This document shows positions 35,952 to 44,972 of a stretch of 64,000 bases of DNA, in pieces. The notes beneath the pieces were generated by a model. That model did no database searches and had not been told where the DNA came from. It was given only the letters and a program-made list of their open reading frames with translations. The DNA is taken from assembly GCA_963850605.1 (NCBI GenBank), contig CAWKLX010000006.1, positions 310,001-374,000 of the forward strand, given 5' to 3'. Origin of the DNA: BOG-908 sp963850605. Lineage in GTDB: Bacteria > Pseudomonadota > Alphaproteobacteria > Acetobacterales > Acetobacteraceae. Every line of letters starts with the position of its first letter. The first letter of the stretch is position 1. The position numbers and the translations under genes were made by a program.

Positions 35952-36837
35952 ATGCACGCCCCCGCCGCCCGCAGTTTCGTCTCCCAACGCCTCCGCCTCC
36001 ACTTCGCCGACTGGGGCAACCCTGACGCACCTCCCCTGATCCTGGTCCATGGCGGCCGGGACCATTGCCGGGCCTGGGACGACGTGGCCGAACGCCTCGC
36101 ACCCGACTGGCACGTCATGGCCCCCGATTTGCGCGGCCACGGGGACAGCCAATGGGCCGAGTTCGGGCGGCTACGGCATGGCCGGCTTCGTCTACGACCT
36201 GCTGCAGCTCATGCACCAGCAGGCGGGCGCCCCGGCCGTGCTGATCGGCCATTCCCTGGGCGGCGGAATCGCCACCCGCGCCGCCGGCATCTACCCCGAG
36301 CTCGTGCGCGGCCTGGTCACCATCGAGGGCCTGGGACCGTCGCCGAAACTCGAAGCGGACATGGCCGCCCGCCCCCTGGAAACCCGCCTGCGCGGCTGGG
36401 TCGAGGAACAACGCCAGCTCGCCGCCCGCGCCCCCCGCCGCTACCCAGACTTTCCCGCCGCACTGGCCCGCATGCAGGCTGAAAACGCCCACCTCTCCCC
36501 CGCCCAGGCGCGCCATTTGGCCTGGCACGGCGTGCGCCAGAACGAGGACGGCACGTTCAGTTGGAAGTTCGACCCCTACATCCGCTCCTGGCCGCCCGTG
36601 GACCTCACGCGCGACGAAATACGCACGCTGTGGGGCCGGATCACCTGCCCGACCTTGCTGGTTTACGGCTCGGAAAGCTGGGCCTCCAACCCCGCGGAGG
36701 ACGGCCGCGCCGCGCATTTCCAGAACGCACGCGTCGAGCTGATCCAGGGCGCCGGCCACTGGGTGCACCACGACCGGCTGGAGGCCTTCATGGCGGCCGT
36801 CGAGCCGTTTTTGCAGGCGCTAGTGTTGGAAAACTGA
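35952..36837 (+). CDS. Alpha/beta hydrolase, apparent frameshift near 36165
   Basis: About 294 residues after correction. The first frame gives LRLHFADWGNPDAPPLILVH, the oxyanion HGG, and APDLRGHGDSQW. Dropping one base near 36165 joins GGYGMAGFVYDLLQLMHQ, the nucleophile elbow IGHSLGGGIATRAAG with the catalytic Ser, TCPTLLVYGSESW and the catalytic His in GAGHWVHHDRLEAF. The fold and motifs are those of epoxide-hydrolase/haloalkane-dehalogenase-like hydrolases, but the substrate cannot be told. No signal peptide, so cytoplasmic. ATG 35952 gives the earliest sensible start. Confidence 0.8.
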
Positions 36838-36852
36838 TAGACGATACCTCCC

Positions 36853-38025
36853 ATGGCAATGCGCGAACTGGCAGCAGTTCTCCTCCTCACCCACGCCGCC
36901 AGCGCCGCCGAGCCGGTGCGCCTCTGCACCCCCCAACTAGCCGGCCCGGTCACGGTCGCCAGCCCCGCCCAACGCAACGCCGCCGCCCGACGGGCGGAGC
37001 CGCCCCTGACCGACATTTTCGCCTGGCCGGACACACCGATCGGAGTCGTGCGCACAGGGAGCGGCATCCAGTTTTTCGCCAGCGACGGCGGCGCCCATCC
37101 GCGCCAAATGTTCCACGGCCACGAAGCGGGCAACAATAAAAGCGGGTCCATCACCGCCACGTTCGGCACGCTGGACGATCCGCTCGGCACCGCCGCCCCG
37201 CGTGACGTCAGCATCTCACCCAATCCGGACCGCTCGGTGAACCCGAACTACACCAGCTACGGCTATATGGGCGGCGGCCCCGTCTATCGCGTTCCCGCAG
37301 GCCAGCCGGGCGAGGGCCACTTGCTCGCCACCTACCACGCCGAACTTCCCGACGACGCGCTCTACCCCATCCTCGGCCTGGCCGCCTCCGACGATGACGG
37401 TCTGCATTGGACGGATCTGGGCGAAATTATCCGTTTCAACCAGTCCTACTCAACAGGATTGGACGGCGCCGAGATCGGCGACGGCCCGCTCGTACCCTCT
37501 CCCGACGGCCGATATTTCTACCTCTATTTCCCGGACTGGATCGCAAACGGCACCCCGCACGCCACCACCCTGACCCACATCTCCGTCGCCCGCGCCCCGA
37601 TCGCCGCCGTGCTGCACGACGCATTCGCCTCAACCCCGCGCCACGCCGCCACCTTCGCAAAATTCTACGATGGCGCCTGGAACCTGCAGCCCGCCATCGG
37701 CGGCGCCTCGACCGACCTTTCGCCCCGATCGGCCTATGGCGGGTACCTCGATATTCATTACAGCAGCGCGCTGCAACGCTACATTCTGCTGATCTCCAAC
37801 GACACCGATTTCGCCTACGCCGAATCCACCGACGCCCTCCACTGGACACGCCCCATCCCCATAGGCCGCTTTGGCCCCATCGCTGCCTACCCCACCGCCG
37901 TCGGCCTGGGCGACGACCCGCAGATCCTGGGCAGTTCGTTCTACGTGTATTACACCCATCTGCCGACCAACGGGGCAAGCTGGACCGAGGGTGTTCTGAA
38001 GCGCCTCACGCTGACCTGCCCATGA
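36853..38025 (+). CDS. Exported beta-propeller protein (sialidase / glycosidase-like fold)
   Basis: 390 residues. A short signal peptide (MAMRELAAVLLLTHAASAAE) is followed by repeated strands with Asp-box-like and hydrolase-type turns: LAASDDDGLHWTDLGE, VPSPDGRYFYLYFPDW, HISVARAPIAAVL, LLISNDTDFAYAESTDALHW. The pattern 'SDDDGLHW / STDALHW' is typical of five-bladed propellers of the glycoside hydrolase GH43/GH32-like or DUF4185 groups. I cannot assign a catalytic triad or substrate. It starts 15 bases after the hydrolase gene and is probably in the same transcript. Confidence 0.6.
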   Translation: MAMRELAAVLLLTHAASAAEPVRLCTPQLAGPVTVASPAQRNAAARRAEPPLTDIFAWPDTPIGVVRTGSGIQFFASDGGAHPRQMFHGHEAGNNKSGSITATFGTLDDPLGTAAPRDVSISPNPDRSVNPNYTSYGYMGGGPVYRVPAGQPGEGHLLATYHAELPDDALYPILGLAASDDDGLHWTDLGEIIRFNQSYSTGLDGAEIGDGPLVPSPDGRYFYLYFPDWIANGTPHATTLTHISVARAPIAAVLHDAFASTPRHAATFAKFYDGAWNLQPAIGGASTDLSPRSAYGGYLDIHYSSALQRYILLISNDTDFAYAESTDALHWTRPIPIGRFGPIAAYPTAVGLGDDPQILGSSFYVYYTHLPTNGASWTEGVLKRLTLTCP

Positions 38026-38086
38026 CGTGGCGCGAACTCGGCGCTGGGCAGTCTCGGCTCGGATGCTCTGGGCGACGGACCGCCCG

Positions 38087-38632
38087 CTAATGTGAGGCCG
38101 CCTGCAGTGTCCGCATGAGCCGAACAAAATGCGCCTCGCTCTTTGCGTCTCCTCCCGTCCCCTCCGGGCCGAAACTCAGGATAAAAGCTTGATCCTCGTT
38201 ACCCTTGCCGGGGCGCGTGCTGGCCGTCCAATACGCGGCGGCCGGCGTCGTCGGAAATACGGTCAGATTGGTACGGGGATTGGCGCATTGCACCTCGGCG
38301 ATGTTCGCGAGTTGGGGAATGCGGGGTACGCGCCAGTCGTCGTGCTTGGCGTAGCCGCCGCGCTTGTTCTGGGCCACCGCCGCATCCTGCGCGGCCTGCC
38401 ACGGCATCGCCGCCGGCGCTCCCTCACAGGTAGAACCGGTCCAATGCTGCCCCAGCGAGCAGCGCATCCACATCACCTGGGTGCGCGTGTCGGTCACTGT
38501 GCCATCGCCATTATCGGTAAATCGCGCCGTCGGCGTCGAGAGCGGATATCGGCTCGTGTCACAGGACTGTTTTGCGGCTGCACCGGTGCTGCCCAGAACG
38601 AGCAGCATCGCAACGAAACGCATGTTTGCCAT
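38087..38632 (-). CDS. Exported DUF1566 (Lcl C-terminal-like) domain protein
   Basis: 181 residues from ATG 38632 (ATG 38623 also possible). Signal peptide MRFVAMLLVLGSTGAAA. The mature domain is a DUF1566 match: RFTDNGDGTVTDTRTQVMW, GGYAKHDDWRVPRIPQLANI, and CANPRTNLTVFPTTPAAAYW. The family is predicted to be periplasmic or surface-located with a C-type-lectin/FGE-like fold; function unknown. Two conserved cysteine pairs (CDTS, CEGAP) may form disulfides. It lies on the same strand as and about 40 bases downstream of the cytochrome gene, so could belong to that operon. Confidence 0.75.
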   Translation of the reverse strand: MANMRFVAMLLVLGSTGAAAKQSCDTSRYPLSTPTARFTDNGDGTVTDTRTQVMWMRCSLGQHWTGSTCEGAPAAMPWQAAQDAAVAQNKRGGYAKHDDWRVPRIPQLANIAEVQCANPRTNLTVFPTTPAAAYWTASTRPGKGNEDQAFILSFGPEGTGGDAKSEAHFVRLMRTLQAASH

Positions 38633-38671
38633 CGATCTCACACAAGGCACGGAGCGGGCCAGCAGCTAGAT

Positions 38672-39187
38672 TTACTTGTCGAAGCCGATGCCCGATCCCT
38701 TGCGCGCGTAGCCGGTGCCCGATTTGATGACCACCACCGGTGCCGTCTGCGCCGTGGCCAGCCCGGGCGTGATTTTCGAGCCGCGATACAGATACGTGGC
38801 GTAAGCCTCCATCGCAATCATGTCGGTCCCATCGGCATCGATCTCCTTGCCGGCGAGCGGGCCGGTGATGCACCAGTTGATCATGTCGCGCAACGCCACC
38901 ACCTGCCCCAAATCATTCTGGTATTTAGGGAATGTCTGTGGATTGGAGGCTGCCGCGTCGGGATGGCAGTTACCGCAGGTCAGGCCGTTCGTGCTCATGT
39001 CCTTCCGGCTGCCGTGCCAAAGATCGCGTCCATGATCGACCACGGCGAGCAACTGCTTCTCCTGGTCCGCAAGCTGGGCAGGTGTGAAAGGCGCGCGCGC
39101 AAACAGCGGCGTGGCCGCGAACATGCCGGACATCAGCAACGAACATGCCGCGACTGGCGCTGCAATTCGGCGCAAGGTTTCATTCAT
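38672..39187 (-). CDS. Monohaem c-type cytochrome
   Basis: 171 residues from ATG 39187. A signal peptide (IAAPVAACSLLMSGMFAAT) leads the protein to the periplasm, where haem c binds at CGNCH (TNGLTCGNCHPDAAAS). The probable axial Met is in the C-terminal half (TDMIAMEAYATYLYRGSKI), typical of class I / SoxA-like diheme-derived cytochromes. Electron carrier; partner unknown. Its start lies 11 bases after the stop of the metallophosphoesterase, so the two are co-transcribed; a pairing of a Tat-exported phosphoesterase-like protein with a cytochrome suggests a periplasmic oxidation, perhaps sulfur-related (inference). Confidence 0.82.
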   Translation of the reverse strand: MNETLRRIAAPVAACSLLMSGMFAATPLFARAPFTPAQLADQEKQLLAVVDHGRDLWHGSRKDMSTNGLTCGNCHPDAAASNPQTFPKYQNDLGQVVALRDMINWCITGPLAGKEIDADGTDMIAMEAYATYLYRGSKITPGLATAQTAPVVVIKSGTGYARKGSGIGFDK

Positions 39188-39197
39188 TTTCACGGCA

Positions 39198-40250
39198 TTA
39201 GACCTTCCAACCTGGACGCACTTCAGGCTGTAGCAATTCCTCGTCGAACGGGTCCCCGTGCCAGATGCCCTTGAATCCCCGGTCCAGATCGATGTGCTGC
39301 ACACCCAAGCCATCCTTTATGTTTGCGGGATCGACCCGGTTCATCCGGCTTTGCGGATAGGCGAGTTTCACATTCGGATACGGCCAGGGCCAGGCGGTGC
39401 CGAGCGAGCCCACTGACGACATGTTGCCGATCTTGTTGAAGATCGTCTGATGCACGTGCCCGTGGAACGACATGACATGCTGGAATTTCGAAAGGATTTG
39501 ACGAACGTCCGGCGCATCCTCGGTCTGGAAATTCCAGCGCGGATAGTAGTCCCATAACGGCCCATGCGTGAAGATCACCACTGGCTGGTCGCCACGCAGC
39601 GGCGCCACATCCTTGCGCAGGAAATCAAGCCCTTCCTCGCGGATGCCCCATGGGCCGGCGATCGGGCTTTCCAGCATCTCCATCGCCGACATGCGCTCCA
39701 CTGGCGACATGTGTGCCGGTGTCCAGAAGTCGCGCACCAGGATTGAGGTTAGGCCAATGAAATGCACGCCCTTGTGGTCGAACGACCAATGCTGGTTGCC
39801 GAACAGTCCCTTCCAGGCGACGCCGAGGTCGAGATACCAGTCGTGCTCCCCTGGAATGAAATGAATGGGCATCGAGAGCTTGCCGAGGATCCTTCGGCCT
39901 TTCTCCAACTGGTCCTGTCGCCCGTTCTGCGCGATGTCACCGCAATAGACCACGAACTCAGGGCGTGGCTGCATACTCATCACCTTAGCAACCGAATCGG
40001 CCAGGATACCGTCGAACTTATGGTCGGGAATGCTATAGAGGTGGGAGTCGCTGATGATGGCAAAAGTGAAAGGCTGTACCCGCTGAGTTTCGGGCTCGGC
40101 TGTCGCGACCTTGACCATGCCGACATTGAGGCCGACAGCGCCGGCGATCATGGTGATAAGGCCGGCCTTTCCACCAACGGTGACGAGCTCGCGACGGCTT
40201 ATGTTGTAAGGATCAACGTCCGGGACGTAGATATCTTCATTGGAACACAT
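39198..40250 (-). CDS. Exported calcineurin-type metallophosphoesterase
   Basis: 350 residues from ATG 40250. N-terminal Tat-like signal SRRELVTVGGKAGLITMIAG. The metal-binding motifs of the calcineurin-like superfamily are all present: DSHLY (D-x-H), YCGDIAQNGRQ (GD-x-x-x-x-G), PGEHDWYLD (GNHD, here GEHD), THGPLWDYY and SFHGHVHQT (GHxH). Replacement of Asn by Glu in GNHD is unusual and may alter activity. The enzyme would hydrolyse phosphate esters in the periplasm or, as in some cytochrome-linked members, have another role. First gene of the operon with the cytochrome at 38672. Confidence 0.88.
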   Translation of the reverse strand: MCSNEDIYVPDVDPYNISRRELVTVGGKAGLITMIAGAVGLNVGMVKVATAEPETQRVQPFTFAIISDSHLYSIPDHKFDGILADSVAKVMSMQPRPEFVVYCGDIAQNGRQDQLEKGRRILGKLSMPIHFIPGEHDWYLDLGVAWKGLFGNQHWSFDHKGVHFIGLTSILVRDFWTPAHMSPVERMSAMEMLESPIAGPWGIREEGLDFLRKDVAPLRGDQPVVIFTHGPLWDYYPRWNFQTEDAPDVRQILSKFQHVMSFHGHVHQTIFNKIGNMSSVGSLGTAWPWPYPNVKLAYPQSRMNRVDPANIKDGLGVQHIDLDRGFKGIWHGDPFDEELLQPEVRPGWKV

Positions 40251-40484
40251 AGAACGCCTCCTCGGCCGCGGCATTCTTTGCCGTCGTAACTTTCGCAATG
40301 ATGGCACGGCGTCTGATGCGCGGAAAAGAAAAAAACGTGGCCTGCGGAGAAGTTTTTGTCACCGAACTCTTGTGCACTGCGGCAACGTTTGTCACTGCAC
40401 CAATTTGTTGGGGCGGCCAGGCCTTTAGTCTACGACTGTGCAAAGGGCTGTTGTGTCGCGCCCGGCAATATACGGACAGTTACT

Positions 40485-40752
40485 GACGTTTAGGGCAAGG
40501 TAACGTTCGACCGCTTTGCCGATAGTAATCGCGCGACGCATGCCGATCCAGGCTGGCGTTGGACAAGCCCGTTGGGTCATCGAGTGACACGCCTTGTGCA
40601 ACGCCAGCTTCACAAGGTCTCGGTGGATCTCGCTGGTGGCGTGGATTGGGTGGCGCATCCGCGTCAGCGCCGCGCCAATCGCCCAGCCCGGCGATCTTGG
40701 TGTCCATCAGCGCCGAGGCATCGTCGGCACCTTTTTCGACCGGGTCTCGCAT
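40485..40752 (-). pseudogene. Degenerate DUF1801 gene
   Basis: Two minus-strand frames carry pieces of DUF1801: IAGLGDWRG (start of the family domain), ALTRMRHPIHATSEIHRD, LVKLALHKA, GVSLDDPTGLSNASLDRHA and RRAITIGKAVERYLALN. Compared with intact members (IAGLGDWRGETLARIRALI ... KGASLDDPxGLFNxSLDGNTRRAIDIHEGD) about 25 residues are lost and there are at least two frame changes, so the gene is dead. The rest of 40251-40960 holds no other gene. Confidence 0.55.
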
Positions 40753-40960
40753 CTGACCCCTCTCCGTCATACGCCTGCCAATCGGCACACCGCAGAGGTG
40801 GCACAGGAGTTACACTGGCGACACAAATCGCCAACATAACGAATACACACACCTCCCCTCGCTTGACACAATTGCGGCCTCGTATTGAGTGAGCCGCGGA
40901 TCGGTTGAGTTTTCCACGAAACTGCAACCAGGGATGATCCACATTTGAGGGGGATTACTT

Positions 40961-42184
40961 ATGCGTTTGCACCTTGCAACACTCGCCTTGCTGGCCCACG
41001 GGGCCGGCCAGGCGCTCGCGGCGACTGAGCAGCCGATCTACACCTTCCAGGGCGGCGCCAGCGGCGCGCTCCCGCAGGCCGGGCTTATCGCCGACAAGGC
41101 GGGTAATCTGTATGGCACCACGACAGGCGGTGCGGCCGGGTATGGCGTCGTCTTCAAACTCTCGCCGCCAGCCCAAGGGTCCACCCAGTGGACACAGACG
41201 GTGCTGTACGCCTTCACCGGCGGCGCCGATGGCGGGGTTCCCCAAACGCGCCTGACTCTGGGACAAAAGGGTGTGCTGTACGGCACTACCACCCAGGGCG
41301 GCCCCGCCGGGCAGGGAGTGGTCTTCAGCCTGTCCCCGCCGAAGAAGGGCGCCTGGATCGAGACGGTTCTCTACGGGTTCACCGGCGGGGCCGACGGCGG
41401 CACACCCCAATCCACGCTGATCAGCGATCGCCAAGGCAATATATACGGCACGGCAACCCAAGGCGGGGCGGCTGCGGCTGGCGTCGTGTTCAGGCTGTCG
41501 CCGCCCGTCGACGGCACCACCTGGCTCGAAACAGTGCTCTACAACTTCACCGGGGGCGCCGATGGCGGCATACCCTATGGCAACTTGCTGCTGGGCAGCG
41601 ACGGCGCGCTCTACGGCACCGCGTCCGCCGACGGTCAATACGGCTTTGGCACAATCTACCGCCTGGTGCCGGCCAATGAGTTCAACTGGACTTTCCAGAC
41701 ACTGTATTCTTTTCAGGGCGGTGCAGACGGATCGGCGCCGCGCGACGGCATGATCGCCGGTCCGAACGGCAGCTACTACGGTACCACGGCCGGCTCCGCC
41801 CTCAGCCAGGGTACCGTGTTCCAACTCACCGCGCCCGTCTCGGGCGGAAACTGGACTGAGACGCCTCTGTATGCCTTCACCGGCCAGGGCACAGGCAATG
41901 GTCCCTGGGCGACAGTCTCCAGCAACAAGACCGGCGCGCTATATGGAACCGCGGTCGGCGCCGGCCCAACACCTTACGGCGAGATCTTCGAACTTACGCA
42001 AAGTAACGGCAAATGGACACAAACCGTGCTGCACGCGTTCCAAGGCGGTGCGGACGGCCAATACCCATATTCGACAGCGCTGCTTGGGCCACATGGCATG
42101 CTCTATGGCACTGCCGCCGGCGCTAGCGGGTCCGCCCCGGGCGTGGTCTGGCAGGTTAATACCGCAGGAAAGGTTCGCAGATAG
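40961..42184 (+). CDS. Exported Gloeo_Verruco-repeat (TIGR03803-type) protein
   Basis: 407 residues. Signal peptide (about 1-19, LATLALLAHGAGQALAA). About eight tandem units: YTFQGGASGALPQAGLIADK, GNLYGTTTGGAAGYGVVFKL, FTGGADGGVPQTRLTLGQKG and so on, each with LYGTxxxGG...GxVFxLxPP and WTETxLYxFTGG. Compared with the paralogue at 29582 the units are more regular and richer in FTGGADGG, suggesting a more recent internal duplication history. Predicted beta-propeller outside the cytoplasm; role unknown. It ends 20 bases before the perfect hairpin at 42204. Confidence 0.82.
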   Translation: MRLHLATLALLAHGAGQALAATEQPIYTFQGGASGALPQAGLIADKAGNLYGTTTGGAAGYGVVFKLSPPAQGSTQWTQTVLYAFTGGADGGVPQTRLTLGQKGVLYGTTTQGGPAGQGVVFSLSPPKKGAWIETVLYGFTGGADGGTPQSTLISDRQGNIYGTATQGGAAAAGVVFRLSPPVDGTTWLETVLYNFTGGADGGIPYGNLLLGSDGALYGTASADGQYGFGTIYRLVPANEFNWTFQTLYSFQGGADGSAPRDGMIAGPNGSYYGTTAGSALSQGTVFQLTAPVSGGNWTETPLYAFTGQGTGNGPWATVSSNKTGALYGTAVGAGPTPYGEIFELTQSNGKWTQTVLHAFQGGADGQYPYSTALLGPHGMLYGTAAGASGSAPGVVWQVNTAGKVRR

Positions 42185-42203
42185 CCTTTCCTCCCATTTG
42201 CCA

Positions 42204-42241
42204 AGCCGGGTTCGCGCCAACACAGAGGCGCGAACCCGGCT
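42204..42241. terminator. Repeat C copy 3: 15-bp perfect hairpin between convergent genes
   Basis: AGCCGGGTTCGCGCC (42204-42218) pairs exactly with GGCGCGAACCCGGCT (42227-42241) around an 8-base loop. The right arm overlaps the stop codon of the glycosyltransferase gene (42240-42242, minus strand). It shares the GGGTTCGCG/CGCGAACCC core with repeat C copies 1 and 2 and most likely serves as a bidirectional terminator. Confidence 0.7.
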
Positions 42242-43343
42242 ATGCAAGCCCAAGTGCCGTCAACGTGCGTTCCACCACCGCATCTTCGCGAAAATTCGCC
42301 AGCGCCCGTGCCAGTCCGGCCCCGCCCATGCGCGACCGCAGCGCGGGGTCTGTAGCCAGCCGTGCCAAAGCACCGGCCAGCGGCGCCACGCTCCCGGCGG
42401 GCACAAGCAACCCGGTCTCCCCATCCACAACCTGCTCGCGGGGGCCACGTATATCGGTCGCCACGACCGGCAGCCCGCACAGCATGGCCTCGATCACCGA
42501 CATCGGCAGCCCCTCGAAATGGCTGGGCAGCACAAAAACGTCGGAGGCCGCCAATAGGGCAGCGACATCCGTCCGATATCCCAACAGGCGCAGCCGTTTG
42601 CCCAAGCCGCATCCGGCAAAATACGGTGTCAGATCCTCGCCATGGTCGCTGGGCAGGCGCGCGCCGACCACCCACAGCTCGGCCGGCACGTCGCGCATCG
42701 CCGCCAGCAGTTCGGGATAGCCCTTGTGCCGCACCAGGCGGGACAAGGCCGTGATAACGACACGATCTTCGGGCACGCCCAGCAACGCGCGCAGCGCGGC
42801 GCGCGCGCCTAAATCGGGATGGAAGCAGCCTGGATCGCGGCCGTTGCCGACCGCAAGCGGCGCGCGATGGATGCGCCATCGTTTTGCGTCCGCCGCCTCC
42901 TCGGTCGAGACGGTCAGAAATACATCCGTCAAGCGCCCAGCTAGCCATTCCATGACGAACGCGATCGCGCGTCGCGGCCATGGACCAGGCTGGTTGAACA
43001 GGAAGCCGTGGCAGGTATAGCCGACGCAAGGCACGCCAGCCGCACGCGCCGCCAGACGCGCCAGAAAACCGCTGATGGGCATGTGCGCATGGACCATGTC
43101 TGGGCGTTCGGCGCGAAACAACCGGTAGAGTGCGAAGAACGCACGCATCTGCGCCGTCGGCGACAGGCTGCGCGCCAAAGGCAACGCCTCCACACGAAAT
43201 TTTTCGGCGCGCACATCCTCAAGCAACGGACCGTCCGCGCAGACGCCCACGACCTCATGCCCCGCCGCCCGCACCCCGCGCATCAATGGCAACAAAAAAT
43301 GCCGCAACGAAAAGTCGACATTGGTAACTTCGAAAACGAGCAT
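42240..43343 (-). CDS. GT4-family glycosyltransferase
   Basis: 367 residues. Retaining GT-B glycosyltransferase that transfers a sugar from a nucleotide-sugar donor, probably to a surface glycan. The N-terminal half starts FEVTNVDFSLRHFLLPLMRG and has HAHMPISGFLARLAARAAG; the donor-binding C-terminal half carries RLVRHKGYPELLAAM, ASDVFVLPSHFEGLPMSVIE and AMLCGLPVVATDIRGPREQV, the EX7E motif of family 4. It is the last gene of a minus-strand run rpe - heparinase-like - GT4 (43 bases after the heparinase-like stop). Acceptor unknown. Confidence 0.9.
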   Translation of the reverse strand: MLVFEVTNVDFSLRHFLLPLMRGVRAAGHEVVGVCADGPLLEDVRAEKFRVEALPLARSLSPTAQMRAFFALYRLFRAERPDMVHAHMPISGFLARLAARAAGVPCVGYTCHGFLFNQPGPWPRRAIAFVMEWLAGRLTDVFLTVSTEEAADAKRWRIHRAPLAVGNGRDPGCFHPDLGARAALRALLGVPEDRVVITALSRLVRHKGYPELLAAMRDVPAELWVVGARLPSDHGEDLTPYFAGCGLGKRLRLLGYRTDVAALLAASDVFVLPSHFEGLPMSVIEAMLCGLPVVATDIRGPREQVVDGETGLLVPAGSVAPLAGALARLATDPALRSRMGGAGLARALANFREDAVVERTLTALGLA

Positions 43344-43386
43344 TCAGCTGCACGCCAGGAAACTGAAAACCGGCAACTGAACCTGC

Positions 43387-44972
43387 CTACCCGACCTTCG
43401 TGATTGCCCATTTGACGTGTTGCGGGCCATCTTGCGGGCCGGTCAGCACCACTTGCTCGCTTCTGCGTGTCTCCGCACCGCCCAGATAAATGCTTTCTTC
43501 CAGGCTGACCTTCGCGCCCTCGGCCCGCAGCCGCCAGCCACCGCTGGGCAGGCGCAGCAGCACCGCCTCGCCATCCTGCTGCACACTGGCAATGACGGAC
43601 GGGTGCAAATGAAACCGCACGACGTACGGCTGGGGGCTGGCTGACTCGATCACGTCCTCGCCGCGAATATCCTCGCCGCTCTCCGCCAGATACAGCCGCC
43701 GCCGGTGCACCGCGCCAAACGGGCGGCGCCAGCCATCCTGGCTCGCCTCCAGCCAGTGCGCGCCGTTCGCCTCCTGCCGCTCCACGCTGACGGTCTCCGG
43801 CCGGCGCCCCAGCCCGCCGGGTTTCAGCTCCGCACTGCTGGTGTCGGCAATGACCAAAGTAGAGTGGGCGGCGGTGGCACGCGCGGCATCGGTCCAGGCG
43901 GCTGCACCAATGGGCGCCGCGCCGCAATTGACCACCAGCCGCTCCCGCCCAAAGGAGAGTTCGAAACTGAGCGTGCCGGCATGGGCCATGCGGTCCTCGC
44001 CGGGCGGGGCAGGGGCGCCGGCATCTACGATCAGCACGGTGCGCCCCGCCTGCATGCGGAAAAATCCGGTATCGGGCAGGGCCGCAGGCGCGCGGCCTGC
44101 TCGACCCGCCTGGGTCAACACAAGTTCGATCAATGTGGCAGGTTCGTCGCGGGTACCGTTGAACAGGGCCAACCCGCCATCTCCATGGCGCAATGCCCGC
44201 AAGCCCAGGGAAAGCCGGTCGATCGCCGACCCCAGCGAGGGCGGCGCCTCGACCCCCCCAGATGCAGCAGCGCGCGCATCTCGATCAGGTCGCGCAACGC
44301 CACAAGGTGCGCGGCGGGGCTGCGCTCCACATGCCCGCCATCCGGCAACACCTGGCGCCCGATCTCCTGCGGCAGGAAGCGCAGCGCGCGGGGAAGGTAG
44401 GGCGAGTGGTCGGGCAGCGCGATGGACGCGGTAATCAGGCCGCGCAGTGCGGTCAATGCGCGGCCATCCTGCTCTTCCGCCGGCAGGGCGGCCGACAGCA
44501 CGCGCGTGTCGGCCACTAGCCGCCACATCATCTTTTGCCGGAACACATCGTCGGCACTGGCCGCGAAGAAATCGTAGTGCGCCAGCCAGGCCGCGATACG
44601 GCTGCCGGCCACGTCGGGGCGTTGCGCCAGCGGGTCGGTGTGGCCGGACGCAATCCAGTCGCCGACCAGGGCACGGGCCCGCATGCGGGCGGCGTCCGTG
44701 CCGATCACCCGCAAGTCCCGCAGCCAGGAGAATCCGTGCGCATGGGCGCGCATCACCGGATGGCCGGCTATATCCGGCCAGGCGCCGGGCTTGAGCGTGC
44801 GCATCGCGCCGGACAGGGTCAGCTCGCCGCGCAACAGCCGTGCGCCGCGGGCCGGGTCCCCGGGCCATGGATCGCGTACCGGCTGGGCCGGCGCGTCGGG
44901 CACGCTCATGCGAAGGCTGGGCAGGCGAGCGAGACTGAGGCGAACGGAGCGAAAACCGCGGCCGATCTTCAC
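43387..44972 (-). CDS. Heparinase II/III-like protein, apparent frameshift in a C7 run (44253-44259)
   Basis: About 528 residues after adding one base to the seven-C run at 44253-44259, giving RALLHLGGVEAPPSLGSAIDRL. N-terminal alpha/alpha-toroid part (about 1-300: WPDIAGHPVMRAHAHGFSWL, LPDHSPYLPRALRFLPQEIG, RQVLPDGGHVERSPAAHLVA, the signature of the family), then a beta-sandwich C-terminal domain (AHSTLVIADTSSAELKPGG). Family members cleave acidic polysaccharides; in this gene neighbourhood the protein more likely edits the cell's own surface polysaccharide (inference). No signal peptide was seen. The GTG start at 44972 overlaps the rpe stop by four bases. Confidence 0.8.

Noticed and set aside
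40237..40443. A 68-codon frame upstream of the metallophosphoesterase
   Set aside because: No ribosome site, no family similarity, and it overlaps that gene's likely promoter region.
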